Assembly (NCBI GenBank): GCA_000151295.1
Contig: GG745333.1
Span: 1,113,543-1,162,041, forward strand
Source: Allomyces macrogynus ATCC 38327
Taxonomy: Eukaryota > Blastocladiomycota > Blastocladiomycetes > Blastocladiales > Blastocladiaceae
Length of the DNA: 48,499 nt
Direction: 5' to 3'
This document shows, one piece after another, positions 31,858-40,921 of the stretch; positions within the stretch are counted from its first letter, which is position 1, and each line of letters opens with the position of its first letter. Under the pieces are notes generated by a model, which was given only the letters and a program-made list of their open reading frames with translations, was not told the origin of the DNA and ran no database searches. The translations under genes were made by a program, and so were the position numbers.

Positions 31858-34152
31858 CTATGGCTCGTCGTCATCGCCCGTCGAGTACAGATGCCGCGCC
31901 GGCTCAGCGTCCGTAAATCGCACACGATTCACCGTCCGCTGACCACCGGTCGCGACCGACGACGTCGTCGACAGCGGAGCCAGTGGGTAGTACGCGGCAG
32001 CACTCGCCGTTGCCTGTGGCGGCGGCAGCGCCGCTCCAGCGAGCAGCGGGGCGCGTGCCGACACGTGCGGTGCGGCAGGTACAGCAGCGGCGGGTGTGCG
32101 GTCGGTCCTTGCGTTGCCACCACCACCACCAAGGAGCGGCATAGCAGCATTTGTCGTCGCGGGTGCGTGCGCATGCGCCGGTGATGGCGAGCGAGACCGA
32201 GCCGGCGACGGGAGCATCGACGCGGCAGCCGCGGCCGCCGCAAGACCATGCGGCGGCGTAAAGTGCACCATCGGGGGTTGCTGGTACGCGCGAGCGGTTT
32301 GGTGCGGAGGCGGCTGCATGACGCGCAATACCGGGACGGTCGCGGTCGCTTGTTGAGGTCCGACCTGCGGCGTGGCCACTTCGACGGCGGCGACCTCAGA
32401 CCCAGCAGGAGTCGCAATAAGATTCGGCGGCACGGCGGTGCGCGGTCCTGGTGCATAGACGGGTGCGGCATTTGCGGCGACGGCGACGGGGGTCACCAGA
32501 TGCGCGGTCGCGCTCGGCTGGTACTGGACGAGGTCCGGCTGCGAGCTGTTGACAACGCCGAACCGCAGGTTGCCGAGCGCGCCCATGGCCAGGGGCACGG
32601 CTGCAGGCGCGATCGGCGCGTGCGACGCGCTCGCGAGACTGATTTGCGATAAATTCGACGTGAGCTGCTGCTGCAAGCTGAGCTGCGACGCGTTCGGGTG
32701 CAGGCCAATCGGCCGGTGCAAGCTAATCTGCGATACGTTGTACGCGGTGGGCTGCTGCGCGAGACTGATGACCGACGACGACACGTGCCCGCCGAGCTGA
32801 CGCTGCAGCGTATTTGTGTCGGCATTCGACGACGTCCGGCTGCTTGCGACCGACGCGGATGGAATCGGCAGCTTGCCGTCACCCTGCGGCGTCAGGGTTC
32901 CCGAGCCCCATGCGGGGTTCGGCTTGGCGCCGAGCAGCGGTGCAACCGCGGCACCGCTCCCGTGCCGCCCCGTCGGCGTTGGCGGTACGTACGACGAAAA
33001 ATCGATGCTCGGGAGCGCAGCGACAGGTCGACCGGGATCAGCGGGACTGACACTCGCGGTATTGCCGCCCGCGTGGCCGTGGTGCGCGCCTTGCCGGAAC
33101 GTGGTCGCCACACCGCCCTGCGGGCCGCGCCCCCCGCTGCCGTGGTGGCCAGCCGCCGCGCCGTCGGCGTACATTTGCTGGAGCGCGTACTGCTCTTCCT
33201 CGACGCGCATTTGCCGCTTGGTGGCCATGAGCGCCGTGATGCGCTTGTCGACCATGTGGCACACGTACTCCTTCAAGTTGCCGCGAATGCGGTAGAGGAG
33301 CGGAATGTACATGACCGCGGCGGCAAGTGTCGAGAGTGCGTTGATCACAAACATGGTGAAGACAAACGCCATGGTCACGACACCAAACTGCTTGGTGAGC
33401 TGCTGCACGCCCGAGAAATACGAAATGAACCGGTAAATGTCGAAGGCGGCCAAGAACTGGACCTCTTGCCGGACCGACGCGGTCGGGTTCAGCTCGCGGA
33501 ATTTCTTGAGATCGTCGTCAGTGGGCTTGCCCATTTGCGTGATCTGGTACCAGAGCAGCAGTGCCGTGACGGCGTGACGCGGTGCCTCGGCAAAGAGCAG
33601 TCGCTTCCACCCCTTGAGCTGGAAAAACACAAACTGCGCAATCTGGTCGGACGTCTTGTGGTGCATGCGAATCTCTTGGAAAAAGCACCAGTGTGCAAAT
33701 GACCGTAGGCAATAGTACCGGTACGCAATCACGTCGGTGAACGCAAACGAAATGTCGTGCGACTGGATGATGCGGCGCGACTTGCGCATGTCGTTGGCGA
33801 GCAGCAAGAACGAGACAATGATCGACCCGACATAGACCCACCGCAAATTGTCGGCCAAGTTGTGGTAGGTCGACGGCGACACGCCGAGCGCCTTGGCCAA
33901 GTTGGCGTTTTTCACAATTTCGTCGGGCGACTTGGTCGACCATTGGTTGAAGAGAATGATGAGCATGGCCGTCGACACATCGGCCAGGTAGACGATAAAC
34001 GACCGGAACACGTCGAGAAACAGGAACGTGTACCCCATGTACGACCAGCAGTCGTTCATTTGGTACTCTTCCACGTCGACAAAGTCCCACTTGTGGTCGA
34101 GCACTTCCTCGCGCTTCCAGTTGGACTTTTTCGCAAACTTGAGACAACTCAT
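31858..34152 (-). CDS. KCH1: KCH-type potassium transporter (Kch1/Kch2 family)
   Basis: One uninterrupted frame of 764 residues. In yeast, Kch1/Kch2 (Prm6) are plasma-membrane proteins that support K+ influx needed for Ca2+ channel activation during pheromone or stress responses. The first 330 residues fit the family: a WDFVDV start, membrane segments around DVFRSFIVYLADVSTAMLII and WVYVGSIIVSFLLLANDMRK, the signature SRRIIQSHDISFAF with VIAYRYYCLRSFAHWCFF, and the highly conserved FFQLKGWKRLLFAEAPRHAV, followed by two more hydrophobic segments. The remaining 430 residues form a long P/A/S/Q-rich cytoplasmic tail, much longer than in yeast, with a repeated N-x-S-Q-I-S-L motif (about 456-500). 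It is convergent with the V-ATPase gene. Start at 34152 is the only in-frame Met before the conserved WDF. Confidence 0.85.
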   Translation of the reverse strand: MSCLKFAKKSNWKREEVLDHKWDFVDVEEYQMNDCWSYMGYTFLFLDVFRSFIVYLADVSTAMLIILFNQWSTKSPDEIVKNANLAKALGVSPSTYHNLADNLRWVYVGSIIVSFLLLANDMRKSRRIIQSHDISFAFTDVIAYRYYCLRSFAHWCFFQEIRMHHKTSDQIAQFVFFQLKGWKRLLFAEAPRHAVTALLLWYQITQMGKPTDDDLKKFRELNPTASVRQEVQFLAAFDIYRFISYFSGVQQLTKQFGVVTMAFVFTMFVINALSTLAAAVMYIPLLYRIRGNLKEYVCHMVDKRITALMATKRQMRVEEEQYALQQMYADGAAAGHHGSGGRGPQGGVATTFRQGAHHGHAGGNTASVSPADPGRPVAALPSIDFSSYVPPTPTGRHGSGAAVAPLLGAKPNPAWGSGTLTPQGDGKLPIPSASVASSRTSSNADTNTLQRQLGGHVSSSVISLAQQPTAYNVSQISLHRPIGLHPNASQLSLQQQLTSNLSQISLASASHAPIAPAAVPLAMGALGNLRFGVVNSSQPDLVQYQPSATAHLVTPVAVAANAAPVYAPGPRTAVPPNLIATPAGSEVAAVEVATPQVGPQQATATVPVLRVMQPPPHQTARAYQQPPMVHFTPPHGLAAAAAAASMLPSPARSRSPSPAHAHAPATTNAAMPLLGGGGGNARTDRTPAAAVPAAPHVSARAPLLAGAALPPPQATASAAAYYPLAPLSTTSSVATGGQRTVNRVRFTDAEPARHLYSTGDDDEP

Positions 34153-35763
34153 GGTGCTGGACAGTGTTGTGGTCGCGGCAACGAGGTAATCAATGCAAAA
34201 ATGACAGCGTAGGCGCGTCCAGCACGGTCACAGGCCCGAGTCAAAAAGTGATATGCAAGCAGGTCACGGGCTGCACGATCGCAACGAGCGTGCGCGTCGG
34301 AAGGTCGATGATGCGGTCGTAAAAGTCGTCGCTGCAGTCAGCGTCGGACGGGGTCCCGGTATAGGCGTCGTGCAGCGTCGTTCCGGCAGGCGACAGCACA
34401 CCGAGTCGCGGTCGTGGCCAATGGAATCGTCTGCACCGAGGTGATGGTCGAATGATTTTGCAGCAGTAGCAGCGCAATGGGCCCAAGCAATCATGGAATG
34501 GCGACGGCGCGCCAAGGGGAGGGACCGTGCTTGTGAGCTACGCTGAAGCCGCCAGACCAGGGTCGAAACGAAGATGAATTGGTCATGGCCAGGTACGTTG
34601 GCGCGCGTAGATTGGCGAAGCGTGGCAGCAACCCAAGCACACAGGGTGAGAAGAACGAGACCAAGGTCAGCCAAGACCCAACGGTGATCCATGCTTGTCC
34701 GCCCAACTCTCGCTCTGTCGGTGACATGGAATGGCAAGGCGTACCGAGAGCACAACGATCAAACGTTGGCAATTCCTTGGCCCGCGGCCACGTTGATCGT
34801 CAGACTGGTCGTCTCGTCAAAGCAAGGCCGCTCCCATCCACCACTTGTCGCTGGCTGGCCAGACGGGCGCTCAAGCGTCACGGCGCGCCAATAATAATGG
34901 TCGGGACCGGCGCGAGCAGGATTCTTCGGGCTTCAAAAGTGCCGCACGTGCTGGCGGTGATGGCTGCGGTAATGGGCTGCGGAATCCTTGCGATGGAGAT
35001 TGACTGCGGTAAAGGTGTTGCAGATCGTTGATCGGGTCGGTCTGCTGTCGTGCGTGTTGTGCACGACTCGTTCGTTGGCTGCACCTGCAGCGGGTGGACG
35101 TTGGCCAAAGGGCGGATCCCAGTCGAAATTTGCTGGTGTCCAAGCTGGCCGCGGTGGTCGAGTCGGGTCGAGGGCAGGTCGCCCTCTGTCTGCGGAATGG
35201 GAAACTGCGGAACGGTTGGTCGGCGGAGTCGCTGCAACCTTGTGATTGCGGCTCAGCAGCGCGGGACAGCGTGATCTGCACGCCATTCCTGCGACGCGTC
35301 TCCCAGCTCAGCGGGACTCCTACACGGCGCAGGCTAAATGACGCCGCGAGGCCTCCGATCAACCGACGACCCATCGACTGCGAGCATGCATGTCATCATG
35401 AGCGAGCCGGCGTCACCTTTCATGGCGTGCCCCGCTTTGCACTTTTCCAAGCGTGGGGACAAGTGCAAAGCGTCCCCACCTCAGTTGGTAAATGCGAGAG
35501 CGCGGAGCACCGTTGCTGGAGCCCGCGTCGTTCACGGCGCGCGCGAGAAGGCGCTTCTCGGTGCTCAAGAACGCGATCATCCTCGCTCCCCGCACGACCC
35601 CACACCGCCCTCGCCTTGTCCCGCTCTCTCCTCCGTGAACCCTCCGCTCTCGCGAGCTCTCAGCCGCCCAGTCTGGCAACCGCCCCCTCCGCAACCCCCT
35701 CGACCCCCACCTTGGTCGGTCGCCCCCTATCACGCCGAGCACCAATCACCGACGACCTACACC
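34153..35763. promoter_or_regulatory. Intergenic region between divergent KCH and orphan 7TM genes
   Basis: About 1.6 kb separates two divergent start codons, so both promoters lie here. The frame of the 7TM gene is open for 142 codons upstream of its ATG, but that part is low-complexity (P/S/R-rich) and is taken as 5' untranslated. From about 35590 to 35760 the plus strand is strongly C-rich, a typical fungal pyrimidine-rich leader before ACACCATGG. Nothing else is recognised. Confidence 0.5.
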
Positions 35764-37111
35764 ATGGCGCTCGACGAGTTTGTCGACGGCATCACGTTCT
35801 GCCTCATTTCGATCCTGACGGTCTTCCGCGAGCACTTCAAGCTGTGGTCACGGTACCAGATCACGTCGTGGATCTGCTTTGCCGGCATCTGCCTCAACTC
35901 GTTTTACCAAGAGATTGTCGGGCCGCTCACCGCGCCCGACACGTCGGAGACCGCCATCTACGCCGCCAATATTTTGCAGCTCGTCGGCACCTACACGGTG
36001 GTCACGACCGCGTTTGCCGCGGTGCTCGCGTTCTCGTTTGAGCGGCTCTTCAACGTGGTGCCGTGGGCGCGGACGCTCGGGCACAAATGGCCGGCGCTAC
36101 GCAAGCACTTCCCACGCCTCGCGGCCGGGCTGATGCTCGCGACTCTCTACGCGATGCTGATCGTGCTCGATCTCGACGCGTTTGGCAACAACCGTCACTA
36201 CATCAAGTCGCCGGTCCTGCGCGTCTGGTTGCTCACGCGGCTGCCGTTTGAGGTGCTAACCGACGTTGTCATGCTGACCTCGGACGCGACAATCATGATG
36301 GTCGTGCTCGACAACGTCCGCCGGATGGAGGCCGCGTCGGGCGTGAAGCCGCCGGGTACCGTAAAAGTTCTGCCCATCAAGCCCGTCTCGCACCACGCGC
36401 CAGTGCCTGGGTCGACGACGCCCCGGGTCGACGACACCCTCGCCCGTGCCGCCGGCCGGGACCAACGGCACCGGCGCGAGACACGGCACGACGATCGCGA
36501 GCCACGATTCTCTCGACCACGGCCCAACGCCCAAGCCCGTGGGCGGCAGCGGCGCCCGCGGCAGCTCGACGATCCCGCTCAACCAGACGCCCGGTCCGTC
36601 GGCGGCCGCGGCGGCGACGCGTCGTCCGAGCTCTGGCGGAGTGCACTCGGCGACCAACGGGGCGTCAATGGTCTTCGAGTCGACCAAGCTGTTTGTGCTC
36701 ATCATGTCGGCGCTGTGCACGGTCGCCAACATTGCCGTGCGTATCGCATGGACGCTCGACTTGGTCCCGCTCAAGATGGCCACAGCCTTCTCGCGGCTGT
36801 CGCTGATTGTGATTTTTGGCAACTTGCTGTACGTCGGCGTGCGCCGGCCCGACGCCCCCAACACCACGTCGGGCGGGACCATGTCCGGATCGGCGGCGCG
36901 CGCGTCGATGGGTGCGGGCCATGCGCTTGCCGGGTCGGCGCCCGTGCTCAACTCGCGCGATAATGCCGCGCACCACAGCCACCCGACGGCGCTCGACGAG
37001 AAGCCCGTGTCGGGCGGCCGCCGCCAGTCGGTGGACAAGCTGTCGACGGGCGAGAATTACCGGCCCAAGGTCACGGTGGCGATTCGTGGCACTTCGGCGC
37101 TGACCGATTAG
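35764..37111 (+). CDS. Orphan seven-helix membrane protein, frame broken by a 16-bp duplication
   Basis: The ATG at 35764 (CACCATGGC context) opens a frame with five hydrophobic segments (ITFCLISILTVF, ITSWICFAGICLNSFY, AANILQLVGTYTVVTTAFAA, LAAGLMLATLYAMLIVLDLD, LTDVVMLTSDATIMMVVL). After a P/S/T loop the coding signal moves to another frame, which supplies two more segments (STKLFVLIMSALCTVANIAV and FSRLSLIVIFGNLLYVGV) and a basic tail ending RGTSALTD. The change coincides with an imperfect 16-bp tandem duplication at 36408-36439; removing one unit gives one 443-residue frame. So the gene is intact apart from this, or the duplication is an assembly error, or a recent null allele. Loop 5-6 is long, as in many fungal receptors. 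I do not recognise the family; it could be a receptor or a transporter-like protein. Confidence 0.6.
36408..36439 (+). repeat. Imperfect 16-bp tandem duplication causing a frameshift
   Basis: TGGGTCGACGACGCCC (36408-36423) is followed directly by CGGGTCGACGACACCC (36424-36439), two mismatches in 16. The unit length is not a multiple of three. It sits exactly where the orphan 7TM gene changes frame, in the serine/threonine/proline loop between helices 5 and 6. Confidence 0.85.
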
Positions 37112-37405
37112 TGATGGCCGATTGATTGGCGATTGGCGGACGCGCGTGCGCCCGTGGTCTTTGTTTTAGTCCTCATAGCGACGCAGTGAATGCAAAATCC
37201 TATATCATAAGTTGCCATGTTCTCTGAGTCCGTTTCCTCCAGTCCATCAAACCCCAAACGAGAAATCAAGTCGGCGCCCGGCTAGTCGAGTCGCTCGACC
37301 CACATGTCCGCCCATGGACGTCTGTCAAGGCGTGGGCCACCATGAGACCGCCCGACGCTGGTCTTGGTCGCTCGACATGGGTCACGGTTGCGCGGCGTCG
37401 TGTCA

Positions 37406-40400
37406 TCAATCGCGCGGTCTCTGCGGCACAGAAGCGGCAAAAGTGGTAGTGATCGCGTACACCCACCGCCGTGCCTCGGCAGCGTCGCGGCACTGAACGA
37501 TCGCCGTCCGCGGCTTGGATGACGCCGCGTTCGTGATGAGGAGGAACCGGTCCTCGTCCGCGGGTGGACTTGGTTGGCTGGACCCTGGCGGTGCTGGCTG
37601 CACAGCGCAGGCTTCCACGCCGTGTCGTAGTGCGAGGTTGTGCGGGTGCGTGGCCTACGACGGAGGGAGAGACAGGTCAGGCTATGGTCCAAGCAGGGTG
37701 TAAATCCGTTGATTCGTACCCACGGGTCGCGATCGAGCACCAGCAGTGTTTTCAGTGGCGGGATCAGGACGAGCGTTACGGCCTGCCACGCCGTCCACCA
37801 CCACGCGTGCGCCGCTCGCAAGCCAAAGTGTGTGCCAACGAGTACAGGGAGCCTGCACGCGACCGAGTGCCGAATCGCCGCCTCGCTTCCGTGCCATTCC
37901 GTCACGACGGTCCGAACAGCGGCGGCCATGGCCTCGCCCGAGATGTCGGGAGTATTGGCCATCATGGTGCCGTCGAGCGCGTAGGCACTCGTCAAATTGC
38001 GCGTTTCAATCCCGACATCCTCGAGACTTTCGTTGACGAGCTTAGTCAGGGCGCCAACGGCATCTACCCCGCCACCGCGTCCGCCAGGAATCGTGGATGC
38101 GGCCATGATCGCATGCGTGTGGCCGGACTTCCGCGAACGCGTTACCGATCCGAGCAGCACTCGACCTGCCGTTCCTGCGGCAAGAGAGAGCGGGCGCAGC
38201 GAGATGGCGACGGAGCCGATGAGCAAGCTGAGCACCACTATGATCGCGCTGTCAAACACGACCACAAGCGGGTTGGTCGACGTGACTTGAATTGCGACCA
38301 CGAAAACGGTCGGGAGCGTGACGCTGGTGACTGCGACCATGGTCACGGTCGACTCGTTGTTGATCATGGCCAGGGACCGGATCCGGTAAGCGAAGTACAG
38401 ACCCGCACCGGCGAGCAGCCAGTGGTAGAGCAACGCGAGGCCCGTGAGCAGGACCTGCACCGCCGTGGCTGGTCCCAGATCCATCAAGGACCCGCAGCGA
38501 TACGTGAACGTGGTCGCACCAGCCGATTGCTGCACTGGCTGCGGCAACGTGGCCGCAATCCAGACCGAGATGAGGAGAGCGTCGAGTGCGAGAATCAGAG
38601 CACCGAGTAGGCCAAGATGTCTGTTGCTCACGTTGAGCCGAAACAGGCGCCCAGCGACGACGAGCGAGAGTCGCAGGTTCGAGAAAATGTAGAAGACGCG
38701 CCACGTCTTGGCAAGGAGCGCGATGAGCACGGTACCGAGTCCCAGCGCCGACACGACCGTCTTGGCCGTGCAAACGTACGCGCTCAATGCATCAGCTAAC
38801 ACGAGATCCAGCGTCGAGCCAATCCCGCTAACCAACGCCCCGAGATTGACGGCCGCGACCAAAGAGGGTGACTGGATGCGGATCAACGGGTCTCTGCGGA
38901 ACCACACCAGGCTGGCGAGCGAGATACAGTTGATGGCGACGAGGAGGGTCAACACAGCGAGCGATATCGCAAACCGCGAGGTTCTGGCCGAGGCCAACTG
39001 CAACGTCTTGACTTGAGAAAAGAAAGAACCACGGTCAGAGCATGGTGGTCAACGCGATCAAATGGAAGCCATCGGATTCCTCGCACCATAGTCGCTGGGC
39101 GGCGCCGGAATCCACGGACTCCAAATGCGCTCGTTCTCGCGCGTCCATGCGCACGCAGTCGCAACCAGCTCGACAGCGTCAGGATCAGAGAGCATGTCCA
39201 CAATGTCCGTGTCGCGGACGACAAAATTGAGCAGGAGCGAGTGCACGGGAGGGACACGGTGCGTGATGGATGCCGTGGCCACTTTTTGGAGCACGTCGGT
39301 CTCCCAGTCGCAGTTCCACGAGGTCGCATTGGACGGCGCAATCGACTGGTTGAAAGCGGACATACATGGGAATGTTGCCGGCGGGAAGTGGACCGGTTGG
39401 AGCGCATAGCGGCTCGGCAACATTTCCGGAACCCAGTAGAAGAAGAGACACGTCGAATTGCTCGACTGCCTCTCGATACACGCCGAAACGGTCGGAATGA
39501 AAGTCGGGCCGAGGTAAACGACGACGAGCGGGAGGCCAAAGTCGAGAATGCGTTGTTCGTTCATGCCCGGACTGTAGTCAGGCGTGACGTGCCAAAATTC
39601 ATGACAACCCGAATACGCAGCACCCTGGCACTGCGGGGGGACATACTCGCCGTTTTGGCAGTACCAGTAGATGCACAGGTACGATCCGTCCGACTTGCGC
39701 TGCGGCAGTGTCGTGCCGGCACGCGGCAAGAGCTGGAGCAAGTGCGGGTCACGCATCGACCCCCACGACGAGAAGATGATGCTCGGGTAAAGTTCGGCAA
39801 TGTAGGACGGGAAATACCACGAGATCCGGCCCACGTAGCCGAGAGCACCGTACATGCCGACCACTTGCTGCTTGAGAACGAGCTACGAAAAATTGGTGGG
39901 GTCAGATGCGTTCACGATGACCATCATATCCCGGTCATCATGCACGGATGACATTGCATACCTCGCGAATCGCTTCAGACTTGCTATTTGGCCAAATTTC
40001 GAGTAAAACATCGGACTTGCCGGAAGCAAGTCGTGAAAGTGTCGCGAATTGGCCCGGGTACTCGACAAATGTCACGTCAATGGCCAGCACCTCATGAATC
40101 AAGAACGCTGCCACGTAGGTGGAGAGGATCGAGCTTGATGCGACGGCAACGTGTCTGAGCTCCCGGCGCTCATGGCCACATATGCGAGCCAAATGACCAT
40201 ACCCACCTCGACCATCCCGACGCCTCGATGATGACGCCAGGGTACTTGCGCCGAATGGTTGTCGCAGACTCTGAGACAGCCCAGCCGTACTTGGTCGTCA
40301 CGGCCTTGTCGAGGCACGATGGCACAGTTTGAACGGTCTGCGCCGTTGCGCGCGAAATGGTCCTCGTGCAGGTGCCAAGCGTGACCGCAAGGACCAGCGC

Positions 40401-40496
40401 AATGAGGGCAAAAACCGTTCGACGTGATAGTCTGCGGCGTCTAAAGTGATGCGACAATCTCGACGTCTCGGCGGTCATCCTTGGCGACGCGCTCAT
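37406..40496 (-). CDS. Receptor copy C: periplasmic-binding-protein / class C GPCR / PH fusion (intact)
   Basis: Five exons with the same intron positions and phases as copy B: 40496-40207, 40154-39962, 39882-39087, 39011-37720, 37654-37406; introns 52, 79, 75 and 65 bp; 939 residues. The leader (RRTVFALIALVLAVTLGTCT) is a signal peptide or anchor. The solute-binding domain shows TVQTVPSCLDKAVTTKYGWA, LLEIWPNSKSEAIREV, GYVGRISWYFPSYIAELYPS, a WVPEMLPSRY turn and WTRENERIWSPW. The seven helices carry AKTWRVFYIFSNLRLS after helix 3, YRCGS in the second outer loop and MINNESTVTMVAV before helix 6. The PH-like domain spans exons 4-5 (WWWTAWQAVTLVLIPPLKTL to EARRWVYAITTTF) and the tail stops soon after, without the ESGL end of A and B. 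An alternative start is the Met seven codons in. Ligand and coupling are inferred only from the domain types. Confidence 0.75.
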
Positions 40497-40921
40497 TTGC
40501 TGGAATTGAATGTCTTGCTGTTCAATTTACTGATACCGCTTCTTTGTTGGTGCTCATGATCCTTGGCAGATGATCGAAACGATTGCCGAAAGTTGTTGCT
40601 GGCAATCTGGCAAGACAAGGGCCAAAATCGAGCTGTCTCGCTCATCAGACTTGGTGCTCAACAACACTTCTCCCCCATGGATTGCTCAGCCCACACCCTG
40701 ATGACAAAGGTACACTGATAGATTTCCATGCGATCAGCCAGGCAAGCCTGTGCCGGGTCGCCACCAAATGGTGGATCAATCGGTCATGAGCAAGATCCAG
40801 TCCCAAGTCACATCGTCGAGACTGATCGGCCGAGGGGGGTATGTAGTTAGCGCTCTTGCTAGACTACAAAATCACATAATTACCGTAGCTAACCATTCCT
40901 CAGCAATCCACCCACACTCAT
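40497..40921. promoter_or_regulatory. Spacer between receptor copies C and D
   Basis: This 425-bp region should contain the promoter of copy C and the 3' untranslated region of copy D. It is AT-richer than the coding flanks. A short inverted pair (GTTAGC near 40847 and GCTAAC near 40889) is present but too small to mean much. No gene is seen. Confidence 0.45.

Noticed and set aside
40830..40900. Possible tRNA-like or hairpin sequence with GTTAGC and GCTAAC
   Set aside because: The pairing is only six bases and no cloverleaf can be drawn.
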